Below, one piece after another: positions 1 to 6,377 of a stretch of 6,461 bases of DNA. The notes under the pieces were generated by a model. It was not told the origin of the DNA. It ran no database searches and was given only the letters and a program-made list of their open reading frames with translations. Within the stretch, counting starts at the first letter, position 1. Each line of letters opens with the position of its first letter. The translations under genes and the position numbers were made by a program. This stretch comes from Methanocalculus sp. (GTDB taxonomy: Archaea > Halobacteriota > Methanomicrobia > Methanomicrobiales > Methanocorpusculaceae): contig NZ_JARVGN010000087.1 in assembly GCF_029762515.1 (NCBI RefSeq), positions 1-6,461 on the forward strand, written 5' to 3'.

Positions 1-1
1 G

Positions 2-67
2 AGCATTAGTAAACTAATTGAACGGACACAGCTTCCATATCAATACAGAGATTATTTATTCCAATAG
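2..67 (+). CDS. Possible 3' end of an upstream gene (partial)
   Basis: Reading from base 2, the frame stays open for 21 codons to a TAG at 65-67, while the other two forward frames close within the first 17 bases. The peptide ends in LIERTQLPYQYRDYLFQ, a mixed charged/aromatic composition that reads like an ordinary protein C-terminus and unlike the low-complexity sequence that follows. The fragment is too short to assign a family. An open run of this length can arise by chance in AT-rich DNA, so this is only a suggestion that the preceding gene is co-directional and ends here. Confidence 0.3.
   Translation, partial: SISKLIERTQLPYQYRDYLFQ
51..60 (+). promoter_or_regulatory. Weak TATA-like element upstream of the GT2 gene
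   Basis: ATTATTTATT at 51-60 is the most TATA-like stretch before the first full gene. The bases before it (ACAGAG) are purine-rich, as in a BRE, but match poorly. If used, transcription would start around 80-90 and leave a 5' leader of roughly 120 nucleotides. It overlaps the possible upstream reading frame, so it could simply be coding sequence. Confidence 0.2.
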
Positions 68-198
68 TCAATCCAATAGACTTTCCACCCATCATTCCCA
101 TCATACTATCAAGCGAAGGCAACAAGAAAAGCAACAGCAACAAAACAACCTACAGCAACAGCAACTTCACAAGCTAACACAAAACCAAAAACATCAAC
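68..198 (+). other. G-poor, A/C-rich leader with an 11-base direct repeat
   Basis: Only 11 of these 131 bases are G. From 121 to 198, 67 of 78 bases are A or C, with just five T. The word GCAACAGCAAC occurs twice, at 131-141 and 155-165, within a run of CAA/CAG-like triplets. Such RNA would be nearly free of secondary structure. An open frame crosses it (TTG start at 18, stop at 219-221), but its product is a Gln/Asn/His low-complexity string, so I read the stretch as an untranslated leader or spacer. A Shine-Dalgarno-like AGGTG at 199-203 follows directly. Confidence 0.5.
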
Positions 199-203
199 AG
201 GTG
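199..203 (+). promoter_or_regulatory. Ribosome binding site of the GT2 gene
   Basis: AGGTG matches the core of the archaeal GGAGGTGA signal and ends 7 bases before the ATG at 211. In a leader with almost no G it stands out, and it fixes that ATG as the start. Confidence 0.6.
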
Positions 204-210
204 CCCATTC

Positions 211-1185
211 ATGTATCGTGACCACAGAATCGCCGTCGTCGTCCCGGCCTATAATGAGGAGCTTCTTATCCTCGACACTCTGGAAACAATCCCCGACTTC
301 GTTGACCGCGTCTTTGTCGTCGATGACTGCTCAAAGGATGCAACCCTTGAGAAGGCCCGGGCGTTTGCAGAGAAGGATACCACCAAAAGGGTCATCGTCA
401 TCCATCACGAGAAGAACAAGGGGGTCGGTGCATCAATCGTCACCGGCTATAAGGCTGTCCTTGAGGCTAGTGAGGATAAAGAAGGGATTGATGTCGCCGC
501 CGTGATGGCCGGTGACAACCAGATGGATCCGGCCTTCCTCCCTCATCTCCTCGATCCGGTAGTAGACGGGAAGGCCGACTACAGCATGGGCAACCGGCTC
601 GTCGACCGTGAGTTCAGGAGCGGCATGAGCAAGTGGCGCTTCTTCGGCAACGCCCTCCTCACCCTTCTTACCAAGATTGCCTCCGGGTACTGGCAGATGG
701 TCGATCCCCAGAACGGCTACACCGCCATCACACGCCGGGCACTCGAAATAATCTCCCTCAATGCCATCTACCCTGGCTATGGGTACTGCAATGATCTCCT
801 CGTCCGGCTCAACGTCTATGGATTCAGGGTGAAGAACGTTCCCCACCCATCCCGCTATGGCCGCGAGAAGTCCGGCATCCGGTACAGCACCTATATCGTC
901 CGGCTCTCCCGGCTCCTCCTGAAGGACTTCCTCTGGCGCCTGAAGATGAAGTATATCGTGCTTGGCTTCCACCCGCTCGTCTTCTACTACTTCTTCGGGG
1001 CATTCATCTCGATCATGTCGGTGTTCGCCGGGATCTGGACACTCTACTATAAGTTCATCCAGGGAGGCGCCATGTTTGTCCCGGCCGTGGTCACGTTATT
1101 GTTGTTCAGCATCGGCGCCCAGTTCCTGCTCTTTGCGATGCTGTTTGATATGCAGGCCGAGAGGAATAATGGCGGGTGGTATTAA
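211..1185 (+). CDS. Membrane-anchored family 2 glycosyltransferase (dolichyl-phosphate sugar synthase-like)
   Basis: This is a GT-A fold glycosyltransferase of 324 residues, expected to transfer a sugar from a nucleotide donor to a polyprenyl phosphate or lipid-linked glycan on the cytoplasmic face of the membrane. Family hallmarks are visible: AVVVPAYNEE at 8-17, VVDDCSKDAT at 36-45 (nucleotide binding), GVGASIVTGY at 71-80, MAGDNQMDP at 99-107 in the position of the DxD metal motif, MGNRL at 126-130, DPQNGYTAI at 165-173 and SRYGREKSGI at 214-223. Two hydrophobic segments at about 252-280 and 288-312 are likely membrane helices, and the length is normal for this two-helix subgroup. The start is supported by AGGTG 7 bases upstream. 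The gene is GC-rich (38 of 60 bases at 601-660), with codons ending mostly in C or G, unlike everything downstream. Donor and acceptor cannot be told from sequence; AglJ/DPM1-like names would be guesses. Confidence 0.9.
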   Translation: MYRDHRIAVVVPAYNEELLILDTLETIPDFVDRVFVVDDCSKDATLEKARAFAEKDTTKRVIVIHHEKNKGVGASIVTGYKAVLEASEDKEGIDVAAVMAGDNQMDPAFLPHLLDPVVDGKADYSMGNRLVDREFRSGMSKWRFFGNALLTLLTKIASGYWQMVDPQNGYTAITRRALEIISLNAIYPGYGYCNDLLVRLNVYGFRVKNVPHPSRYGREKSGIRYSTYIVRLSRLLLKDFLWRLKMKYIVLGFHPLVFYYFFGAFISIMSVFAGIWTLYYKFIQGGAMFVPAVVTLLLFSIGAQFLLFAMLFDMQAERNNGGWY

Positions 1186-1200
1186 CGCTCTTCTTTTTCA

Positions 1201-1205
1201 GAGGT
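1201..1205 (+). promoter_or_regulatory. Ribosome binding site of the DUF354 gene
   Basis: GAGGT ends 4 bases before the ATG at 1210, in the 24-base spacer after the GT2 stop codon. The pyrimidine run CTCTTCTTTTTC just before it (1187-1198) is T-rich enough to act as a weak archaeal terminator, but it could equally be plain spacer. Confidence 0.5.
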
Positions 1206-1209
1206 TCAT

Positions 1210-2328
1210 ATGAAGATTCTTATTGATATGGGCCACCCAGGCCATGTCCACCTTTTTAAAAATTTTATATGGGAGATGGAGAGTAGGGGGCATGAGATTA
1301 AAGTAATAGGAAGAGATAAAGACGTTGTTATACAACTGCTGGATGCTTATCATATACCTTATATTAAAGTTGGAAAAAAGGGTTCTGGGAAATTAAGCCT
1401 GATTCGAGAGTGGATACTTAGAGAATATGAGATTTATAAGATTGCAAAACGATTTAACCCTCACTTTTTTTTAGGGGTGTTAAATCCAGCAGTTGTCCAT
1501 TCAGCAAAAATCCTCGGAAAAAAATCAATGATATTCACCGACTCCGAACCAGAGGTTGTGAAATACCCTATTGCGGACATGATAACCCTCCCATTGACCG
1601 ACGTTATATTGACACTTGCTTCTGTTCGACATGATTATGGACGTAAAGAAGTGAGGGTGAATAGTTATAAGGAATTCGCATCATTGCATCCGAATTATTT
1701 CACTCCGGATCCTCAGGTTATCAAAGATGCCGGTTTAACTCCTGGTGAGAAATTCACCCTTATTCGTTTTGTAGCATGGGGTGCTTACCATGACGTTGGC
1801 CAGGGTGGCTTCAGCAACGAAGAGAAGAGAAAACTCATTCATGAGCTTCAGAAACATTCAAAAGTATTCATATCCTCTGAATCACCACTCCCCTCAGAAT
1901 TTGAACAATATCGTCTCCCGGTTACTCCGGATAAATTGCATGACCTTCTCTCGTATGCAACATTGCTCGTTTCTGACTCACAAACAATGACAACCGAAGC
2001 TGCCGTCCTTGGCACACCAGCGATTCGATGCAATTCTTTTGTAGGAAAAGGTGATATGGGGAATTTTATTGAACTCGAAGAGAAATATAAATTGATATTC
2101 AACTACAGGTCTGCCTCGGACACAATCGATAAAGTGGTGAATCTCATTCAAATACCACATTTAAAAGATGACTGGAAAAGCCGGCAAGAGAGATTATTAG
2201 AGGATAAAATAGATATAACTGGGTTCATGGTCTGGTTTGTTGAGAATTATCCAGAGAGTTTTACTGAGATGAAAAATCACCCCGACGTGCAGTATTCCTT
2301 TAATTCTGTTGTGAGGGATATACGATGA
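1210..2328 (+). CDS. DUF354 family protein, GT-B-like putative glycosyltransferase
   Basis: This 372-residue protein matches the DUF354 pattern, a family common in archaea and in bacterial polysaccharide loci, whose fold resembles GT-B glycosyltransferases and UDP-GlcNAc 2-epimerases and whose reaction is not settled. Visible signatures are MKILIDMGHPGHVHLFKN at the N-terminus (a Gly/His-rich loop after the first strand), FTDSEPE at 109-115 and SDSQTMTTEAAVLGTPAIR at 255-273. The last corresponds to the nucleotide-sugar donor site in the C-terminal Rossmann domain. No signal peptide or membrane helix is seen, so it should be cytoplasmic or peripheral. Length is typical and the frame is intact. 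It starts 24 bases after the GT2 stop with GAGGT in front, so co-transcription is plausible, but its composition is much more AT-rich. A run of eight T at 1465-1472 lies inside the gene. The family call is firm; enzymatic role is inference. Confidence 0.85.
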   Translation: MKILIDMGHPGHVHLFKNFIWEMESRGHEIKVIGRDKDVVIQLLDAYHIPYIKVGKKGSGKLSLIREWILREYEIYKIAKRFNPHFFLGVLNPAVVHSAKILGKKSMIFTDSEPEVVKYPIADMITLPLTDVILTLASVRHDYGRKEVRVNSYKEFASLHPNYFTPDPQVIKDAGLTPGEKFTLIRFVAWGAYHDVGQGGFSNEEKRKLIHELQKHSKVFISSESPLPSEFEQYRLPVTPDKLHDLLSYATLLVSDSQTMTTEAAVLGTPAIRCNSFVGKGDMGNFIELEEKYKLIFNYRSASDTIDKVVNLIQIPHLKDDWKSRQERLLEDKIDITGFMVWFVENYPESFTEMKNHPDVQYSFNSVVRDIR

Positions 2329-2511
2329 ACACCATCGCTTCAGGATCTGCGGCCTGTCATCTGTCCCTTTTTGCAAACATGGAATATCACCTTATCCCCT
2401 CCCCATTCATCAAGATCACCAGTGGGAGTAATACCCAAATAATTATACCTATCATCAACCAGACTAAATCCGTACACCTAAGTAATGAAAACCTTTTCCA
2501 CCACCTGATAA

Positions 2512-2668
2512 CTCCACTACATTACAGGGTCATCGCTGTATTCCAAACCACAGAAGGACACAAACGATCAAGTCCTCGAAAAATACAGGAGTCCGGAAGT
2601 CTCGTGCTATCGCGATCACTCGAAAAGCATGCGGACTCCGTCGCTCCCAAAAATGAGGCGTAGTGGAG
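2512..2668. repeat. Two nested inverted repeats in the intergenic stretch
   Basis: CTCCACTAC at 2512-2520 is perfectly complementary to GTAGTGGAG at 2660-2668. Inside it, GGAGTCCG at 2588-2595 pairs perfectly with CGGACTCC at 2632-2639. The interior also holds the palindromes ATCGCGAT (2609-2616) and GCATGC (2627-2632, sharing one base with the inner arm). Either pair alone could occur by chance in a stretch this long; the nesting makes a structured RNA or the remains of a repeat element possible. No T-run follows, so an intrinsic terminator is unlikely. Confidence 0.35.
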
Positions 2669-2785
2669 GGTGTATGATCTGTGAGTTTACTCTCTTTCGT
2701 CAATGGTCGGGTCGGTTCGATAGCCGGTGCTTGTTGTTGGGAAGACACTGTTTACGGATGAATAGAATTCCTTTGATAGGATTAA

Positions 2786-2791
2786 GAGAGG
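2786..2791 (+). promoter_or_regulatory. Ribosome binding site of the CapK-like gene
   Basis: GAGAGG ends 8 bases before the ATG at 2800, a fair purine-rich match at a usual distance, and no other in-frame start lies close by upstream. This supports 2800 as the start. Confidence 0.45.
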
Positions 2792-2799
2792 CTATTTGA

Positions 2800-4134
2800 A
2801 TGCTCAATAAGCAATTATTTATTTTAGCACACACCCTTATTGAACGTTCATTTAATCAAACTTATAAGCGTCTGGTGAAAAACCAGTGGCGGCCATACAC
2901 GGAGTTGAAAGAGGAGCAGGAGAAACAGCTCAGGCATATGATCACATTTGCGTATGAGAATGTTCCTTATTACCGTACCCTCTTTAAAGAGCTCAAGGTA
3001 AGACCGGGCGATATACGTACCATTACGGATCTTCAGAAAATCCCCGTTCTCACAAAAGAGATCATCAGACAGAACTGGGAAGAATTCAAGCCTTTAAATC
3101 TCTCGTCAATGAAATATTACACACAGCCAACGGGAGGGTCAACTGGCACCCCATTTCAATATAGGTTGTTAAAACAGGATCGTTTTTTAAGTGGTGCTCT
3201 TCTCTATCGGGGGTGGGGATATGGTGGCTTTGAGCCAGGCGATAAGATGGTCTTTCTTGCGGGATCGTCCCTTGATGTCGGATCCAAGTCCCGAATAAGT
3301 ACGATGATCCATGAGATGGCACGAAACCTTAAGAAGCTCTCTTCATTTGATATGGGTGACGTGGAGATGAGGCATTATGCTGTGGTGATTAACAAATTCC
3401 AACCTAAATTCATTCGTGGATATCCCTCATCAATCTATTTTTATGCCAAATGGCTTCAAGAGAACGATATAGCTATTCACTCCCCGACTGCTGTGCTCAC
3501 CACCGCGGAAAAACTCTTTCCCTACATGCGAGAAACAATCAGCCAAGTATTTGCATGTGAGGTCTTTGATGGATATGGTCTGAGTGACGGTGGGGTTAGT
3601 GCCTATGAGTGTCCTGAGCAATCCGGCCTGCATATCGATACCGAGCGGAGTGTTATGGAGGTTGTTGACTCCCATGACTGTCAAGTGGATCAAGGGCAGG
3701 GGCAGGTACTCGCAACAAGCTTACATAATTATGCTATGCCCTTTATCAGGTACGCAACAGGGGACGAGGTATCTATCACAGATGAAAAATGCAATTGTGG
3801 ACGCGGCTATAAACTCTTAGGGGAAGTAATCGGCCGGAGTGTTGATGTCCTCGTCACCCCGGAAGGGAAGAGCGTACATGGATGGTTTTTTTTATACATT
3901 TTCTGGGAACACTGTCAGGGGATTAAAGAATATCAGGTTGTACAAAGAAGTGCAAAGGAGATTCATATCAAACTGGTTATTGACGAAGATTTTAATGAGG
4001 GACAACTCGAAACAATAAAGCAGATTATACAGTCAAAAAGTGCCAACTGGGATGTTCGGTTTGAATTTGTTGATGAGATTGAGCGGACTGGGGCGGGGAA
4101 ATATAAATTCATAGTTAATGAGATGGGGTTGTAA
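2800..4134 (+). CDS. CapK/PaaK-like adenylate-forming enzyme (phenylacetate-CoA ligase family)
   Basis: This 444-residue protein belongs to the AMP-forming ligases related to phenylacetate-CoA ligase, F390 synthetase and CapK of capsule loci, which activate a carboxylic acid with ATP. Visible motifs, in order: YENVPYYR at 52-59, typical of the N-terminus; the phosphate loop TGGSTGTP at 111-118; FIRGYPSS at 204-211; DGYGLSDGG at 257-265, where most relatives have Glu instead of Asp264; RYATGDE at 317-323; GRSVDVLVTPEG at 345-356; and GKYKFIVNE at 433-441, holding the likely C-terminal catalytic Lys. Cys271, His278 and the CNC of 331-333 resemble the Cys/His metal site of PaaK relatives. No membrane segment or signal peptide is present. 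In surface-glycan clusters such proteins are thought to supply an acyl or amino-acid decoration, and here CapA follows after 3 bases. The substrate is unknown. A run of eight T sits at 3886-3893. Confidence 0.88.
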   Translation: MLNKQLFILAHTLIERSFNQTYKRLVKNQWRPYTELKEEQEKQLRHMITFAYENVPYYRTLFKELKVRPGDIRTITDLQKIPVLTKEIIRQNWEEFKPLNLSSMKYYTQPTGGSTGTPFQYRLLKQDRFLSGALLYRGWGYGGFEPGDKMVFLAGSSLDVGSKSRISTMIHEMARNLKKLSSFDMGDVEMRHYAVVINKFQPKFIRGYPSSIYFYAKWLQENDIAIHSPTAVLTTAEKLFPYMRETISQVFACEVFDGYGLSDGGVSAYECPEQSGLHIDTERSVMEVVDSHDCQVDQGQGQVLATSLHNYAMPFIRYATGDEVSITDEKCNCGRGYKLLGEVIGRSVDVLVTPEGKSVHGWFFLYIFWEHCQGIKEYQVVQRSAKEIHIKLVIDEDFNEGQLETIKQIIQSKSANWDVRFEFVDEIERTGAGKYKFIVNEMGL

Positions 4135-4137
4135 CTA

Positions 4138-5226
4138 ATGTCTTTTACCTTATACGCCGTTGGAGATATTATGTTAGGAGAGCAGGATTTGTGTGAAAAT
4201 TTTGGTGTAAAAAGCGTAATTATGAAAAATGGTTCAAATTTTCCCTTTAGAGAGGTTTCACATATATTTAAAGACGGAGACATTATTTTTGGGAATTTGG
4301 AATGTTCTATTCGAAGCACCAATTCAAAATCGAATGAAAAATCATCCTTTTTCTGCGCTGAACCTGATGTCATCTATGGCCTGAAAAACGCTCATTTCAA
4401 TGTTCTATCAGTTGCAAATAATCATATTATGGAAAATGGGCGGGAAACATTTCTCGATACTATCAAGATTCTTACTGAGAATGATATACATCTTGTGGGT
4501 ATCAAAAATACGGTTGAAACGTTCGATATCAAAGGCTATAGGATTGCTTTCCTTGCGTACTCTTTTATAGATGATTATATTTCAGATGCTTGTTATAATA
4601 AGATTAAATCTGAGGATGTTATAATCAAAGATGTTGAAAAAACAAAGTCTATTTCTGATTTAGTCATCGTATCTCTCCACTGGGGATGTGAATATGTTCC
4701 GTATCCTTCACCAGATCAAATCCAGATTGGCCGTAGCCTCATTGATGCGGGTGTTGATATTATACTCGGGGGCCACCCTCACATTACACAGAGTTATGAG
4801 ATTTACAAAAACCGGCCGATTATTTATAGTCTGGGGAACTTCATATTTGATCATACATACATCCCCTCCACAAGAGAGTCATTTATTGCAAAGATTACTG
4901 TCCATGGCTCTCCTGACAATCTCGAATCAATAGATGTACACGTCATTCCCGTTATTATTGATGAATGTGATTATCACACTCAGGTTATTGATTCTCCACA
5001 ATCGGATGCTTTTTTAACATCTGTCGAAACTATTCGAAATACGTTTGAAAATAGGTCATTGTCGGACTATAGCGAGTATATCGGAGACTACGATCTCTTA
5101 TATGAACAATATAAAAAAACTGTAAAAAAGAATATGAAAGTCCATTTCATTAAAAATTTTTATAGGTATTCTTTTTCAACGGTATGCCACACAATTACAT
5201 CTTACCTTAAAAAATCCCTAGGATGA
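4138..5226 (+). CDS. CapA family protein (poly-gamma-glutamate capsule protein fold, metallophosphoesterase-like)
   Basis: The 362 residues carry the full motif set of the PGA_cap/CapA family, which has a calcineurin-like phosphoesterase fold: VGDIMLGE at 8-15, FGNLECSI at 51-58, SVANNHIMENG at 91-101, LHWGCEY at 180-186, GGHPHITQSYEIY at 211-223 and YSLGNFIFD at 230-238. The Asp, Asn and His residues in these motifs are where metal ligands lie in the fold, and all look intact. CapA takes part in poly-gamma-glutamate export or anchoring in Bacillus, but many relatives in glycan loci have no known reaction. Unlike Bacillus CapA, there is no N-terminal membrane anchor; the domain begins at residue 3. 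The last 35 residues are basic and aromatic and might lie on the membrane. The start follows a weak GGGGTTG at 4125-4131, and the 3-base gap after the CapK-like gene implies co-transcription and coupling. PgsA/CapA naming is by fold only. Confidence 0.9.
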   Translation: MSFTLYAVGDIMLGEQDLCENFGVKSVIMKNGSNFPFREVSHIFKDGDIIFGNLECSIRSTNSKSNEKSSFFCAEPDVIYGLKNAHFNVLSVANNHIMENGRETFLDTIKILTENDIHLVGIKNTVETFDIKGYRIAFLAYSFIDDYISDACYNKIKSEDVIIKDVEKTKSISDLVIVSLHWGCEYVPYPSPDQIQIGRSLIDAGVDIILGGHPHITQSYEIYKNRPIIYSLGNFIFDHTYIPSTRESFIAKITVHGSPDNLESIDVHVIPVIIDECDYHTQVIDSPQSDAFLTSVETIRNTFENRSLSDYSEYIGDYDLLYEQYKKTVKKNMKVHFIKNFYRYSFSTVCHTITSYLKKSLG

Positions 5227-6353
5227 AAGATATGAATATTCTCATAACAATGAAACTCTCAAATCGAAATTTGAGAACTCATATGTACCCTCTTTCAACA
5301 TTAGACGAAGTTAATAGGATTTTTATTGTGAGAGATACACCCGGTCCCCATATAGATAAAGTAGAGTATTATTGTCCTCCGACATGGTTCTTGAAAGTGA
5401 GTCCAGTTGCGTTTGTTATAAAATTTTTATTAATGATGTTTATATCGTTTAAATATAAGCCAAAATTAATTTTGGGATATTTACTATTTCCACATGGTGT
5501 ACTTGCTTTTACCGTAGGTATACTAACCAGGACGAAAACTGGTGTGAATTTAATTGCTGGTCCTGTTGATATTTTTTCTATTGGTAGCCCAATAGAACGT
5601 TTTGCTTATACTCGTCAATTACCTGGGATGACTACATATGGTCGAATAATGATGTCAATTATGAAACGAATGGATATTATCATAGCAAATGGGAGTTTCA
5701 CCAAGTTATTTCTTACAAAGGAAGGTATTCAGGATAAAAAAATACACATCCTTTACAAACCTATGGAAATAGAATTTGATCAAACGAACCCATCTAAGGA
5801 AATTGAAATTCTTTTTTTAGGAAGATTAGCTAAAGTTAAACATGTTGAAACAGTTATACGTACTGCAGGTTATGTCAAAAACGAGATTCCAGACATCAAA
5901 GTTGCTATTGTTGGAGACGGACCTGAACATGCCAATCTTGTTGACCTAGCAAATTCTCTTAATCTTTCAAATACTGTTACATTTTATGGGTGGCAGGATA
6001 ACCCACTGGAGTGGATAAATGATAGTAAAATATCAATATTGACATCAGAGCGTGAAGGATTTCCTCAAACAGTTATGCAATCTTTATACTTAGGAGTACC
6101 AGTTGTATCGTCGATGTGTGGAGATGTTATGGATATTGTTAAAACAGGATATAATGGGATTCTAATTCAGGATCATAATGATTCTAAATCGTTTGCAACG
6201 TCAATTATTTGGCTTTTACAACATCCCGATGATTTAGAAAAATATTCTGAAAATGCAGTAAAAAGTGTTAAGGATAGGGATTTATTGAGTGAAGCTCAAA
6301 ATACGTGGTACACGATTATCCATGGTATGAAAGATACTTGTGCCAACAGTTAA
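5223..6353 (+). CDS. Family 4 glycosyltransferase (GT-B)
   Basis: This 376-residue GT-B retaining glycosyltransferase should move a sugar from a nucleotide donor onto a growing glycan at the inner membrane face. The N-domain has the familiar pattern KPKLILGYLLFPHGVLAF at 79-96 and IAGPVDIF at 111-118. The C-domain has LGRLAKVKHVE at 199-209, VAIVGDGPE at 227-235, VTFYGWQDN at 252-260 and SEREGFPQTVMQS at 275-287, then GVPVVSS. The usual E-x7-E motif reads E278-x7-Q286 here. A hydrophobic patch at about 64-76 may press against the membrane; no true signal peptide is seen. The start at 5223 overlaps the CapA stop as ATGA. An alternative ATG at 5232, giving MNILITM like many relatives, has AGGATGA 5 bases upstream and is equally likely. 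The gene is strongly AT-rich (20 G/C of 60 at 5941-6000), which suggests transfer. Confidence 0.9.
   Translation: MKDMNILITMKLSNRNLRTHMYPLSTLDEVNRIFIVRDTPGPHIDKVEYYCPPTWFLKVSPVAFVIKFLLMMFISFKYKPKLILGYLLFPHGVLAFTVGILTRTKTGVNLIAGPVDIFSIGSPIERFAYTRQLPGMTTYGRIMMSIMKRMDIIIANGSFTKLFLTKEGIQDKKIHILYKPMEIEFDQTNPSKEIEILFLGRLAKVKHVETVIRTAGYVKNEIPDIKVAIVGDGPEHANLVDLANSLNLSNTVTFYGWQDNPLEWINDSKISILTSEREGFPQTVMQSLYLGVPVVSSMCGDVMDIVKTGYNGILIQDHNDSKSFATSIIWLLQHPDDLEKYSENAVKSVKDRDLLSEAQNTWYTIIHGMKDTCANS
5257..5276 (+). other. Perfect 8-bp hairpin just inside the GT4 gene
   Basis: TCTCAAAT at 5257-5264 and ATTTGAGA at 5269-5276 are exact complements around a four-base CGAA loop. The hairpin lies 34 bases after the first possible ATG and 25 after the second. 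In mRNA it could slow initiation or mark a cleavage site between the CapA and GT4 cistrons. An 8-bp stem with a short loop is only mildly unexpected in a window of this length. Confidence 0.35.
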
Positions 6354-6377
6354 AAGAGAATCCCAGTAAACCTACCT

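Larger units (their letters stand above)
2329..2799. other. 471-base stretch without a convincing gene; possible relic or regulatory spacer
   Basis: An open frame begins with an ATG at 2325 that overlaps the DUF354 stop as ATGA and runs to 2663 (112 codons). Its product is rich in Ser, His and Ile, shows no family motif or domain pattern, and has no clear ribosome site, so I do not call it a gene. The opposite strand has a 72-codon frame at 2530-2748 with an equally unconvincing product. No transposase motif, tRNA or clear TATA box was found. The most notable content is a pair of nested inverted repeats between 2512 and 2668 and a repeated word CTCGAAAA (2575-2582, 2619-2626). The stretch may be a decayed gene or insertion, or the long leader of the downstream block. 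Confidence 0.5.

Noticed and set aside
18..221. 67-codon open frame with a Gln/Asn/His-rich product
   Set aside because: It uses a TTG start, its product is pure low complexity caused by CAA/CAG repeats, and it overlaps the well-supported GT2 start and ribosome site.
433..972. 179-codon antisense frame within the GT2 gene
   Set aside because: GC-rich genes with C/G-ending codons routinely leave long antisense frames, and the forward frame has clear family motifs.
2588..2639. Inverted repeat as an intrinsic terminator
   Set aside because: The loop is 36 bases and no T-run follows; archaeal termination is usually marked by T-rich stretches, which are absent here.
2325..2663. 112-codon frame coupled by ATGA to the DUF354 stop
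   Set aside because: The product has no recognisable domain or motif and no ribosome site; the ATGA could be chance. Kept as a finding, not as a gene.
2530..2748. 72-codon antisense frame in the intergenic stretch
   Set aside because: No motif or supporting ribosome site; the open length is modest and overlaps the inverted repeats.
3963..4373. 136-codon antisense frame across the CapK/CapA junction
   Set aside because: It covers two genes with clear motifs on the other strand, and its Ser/Ile/Phe-rich product is typical of a shadow frame.
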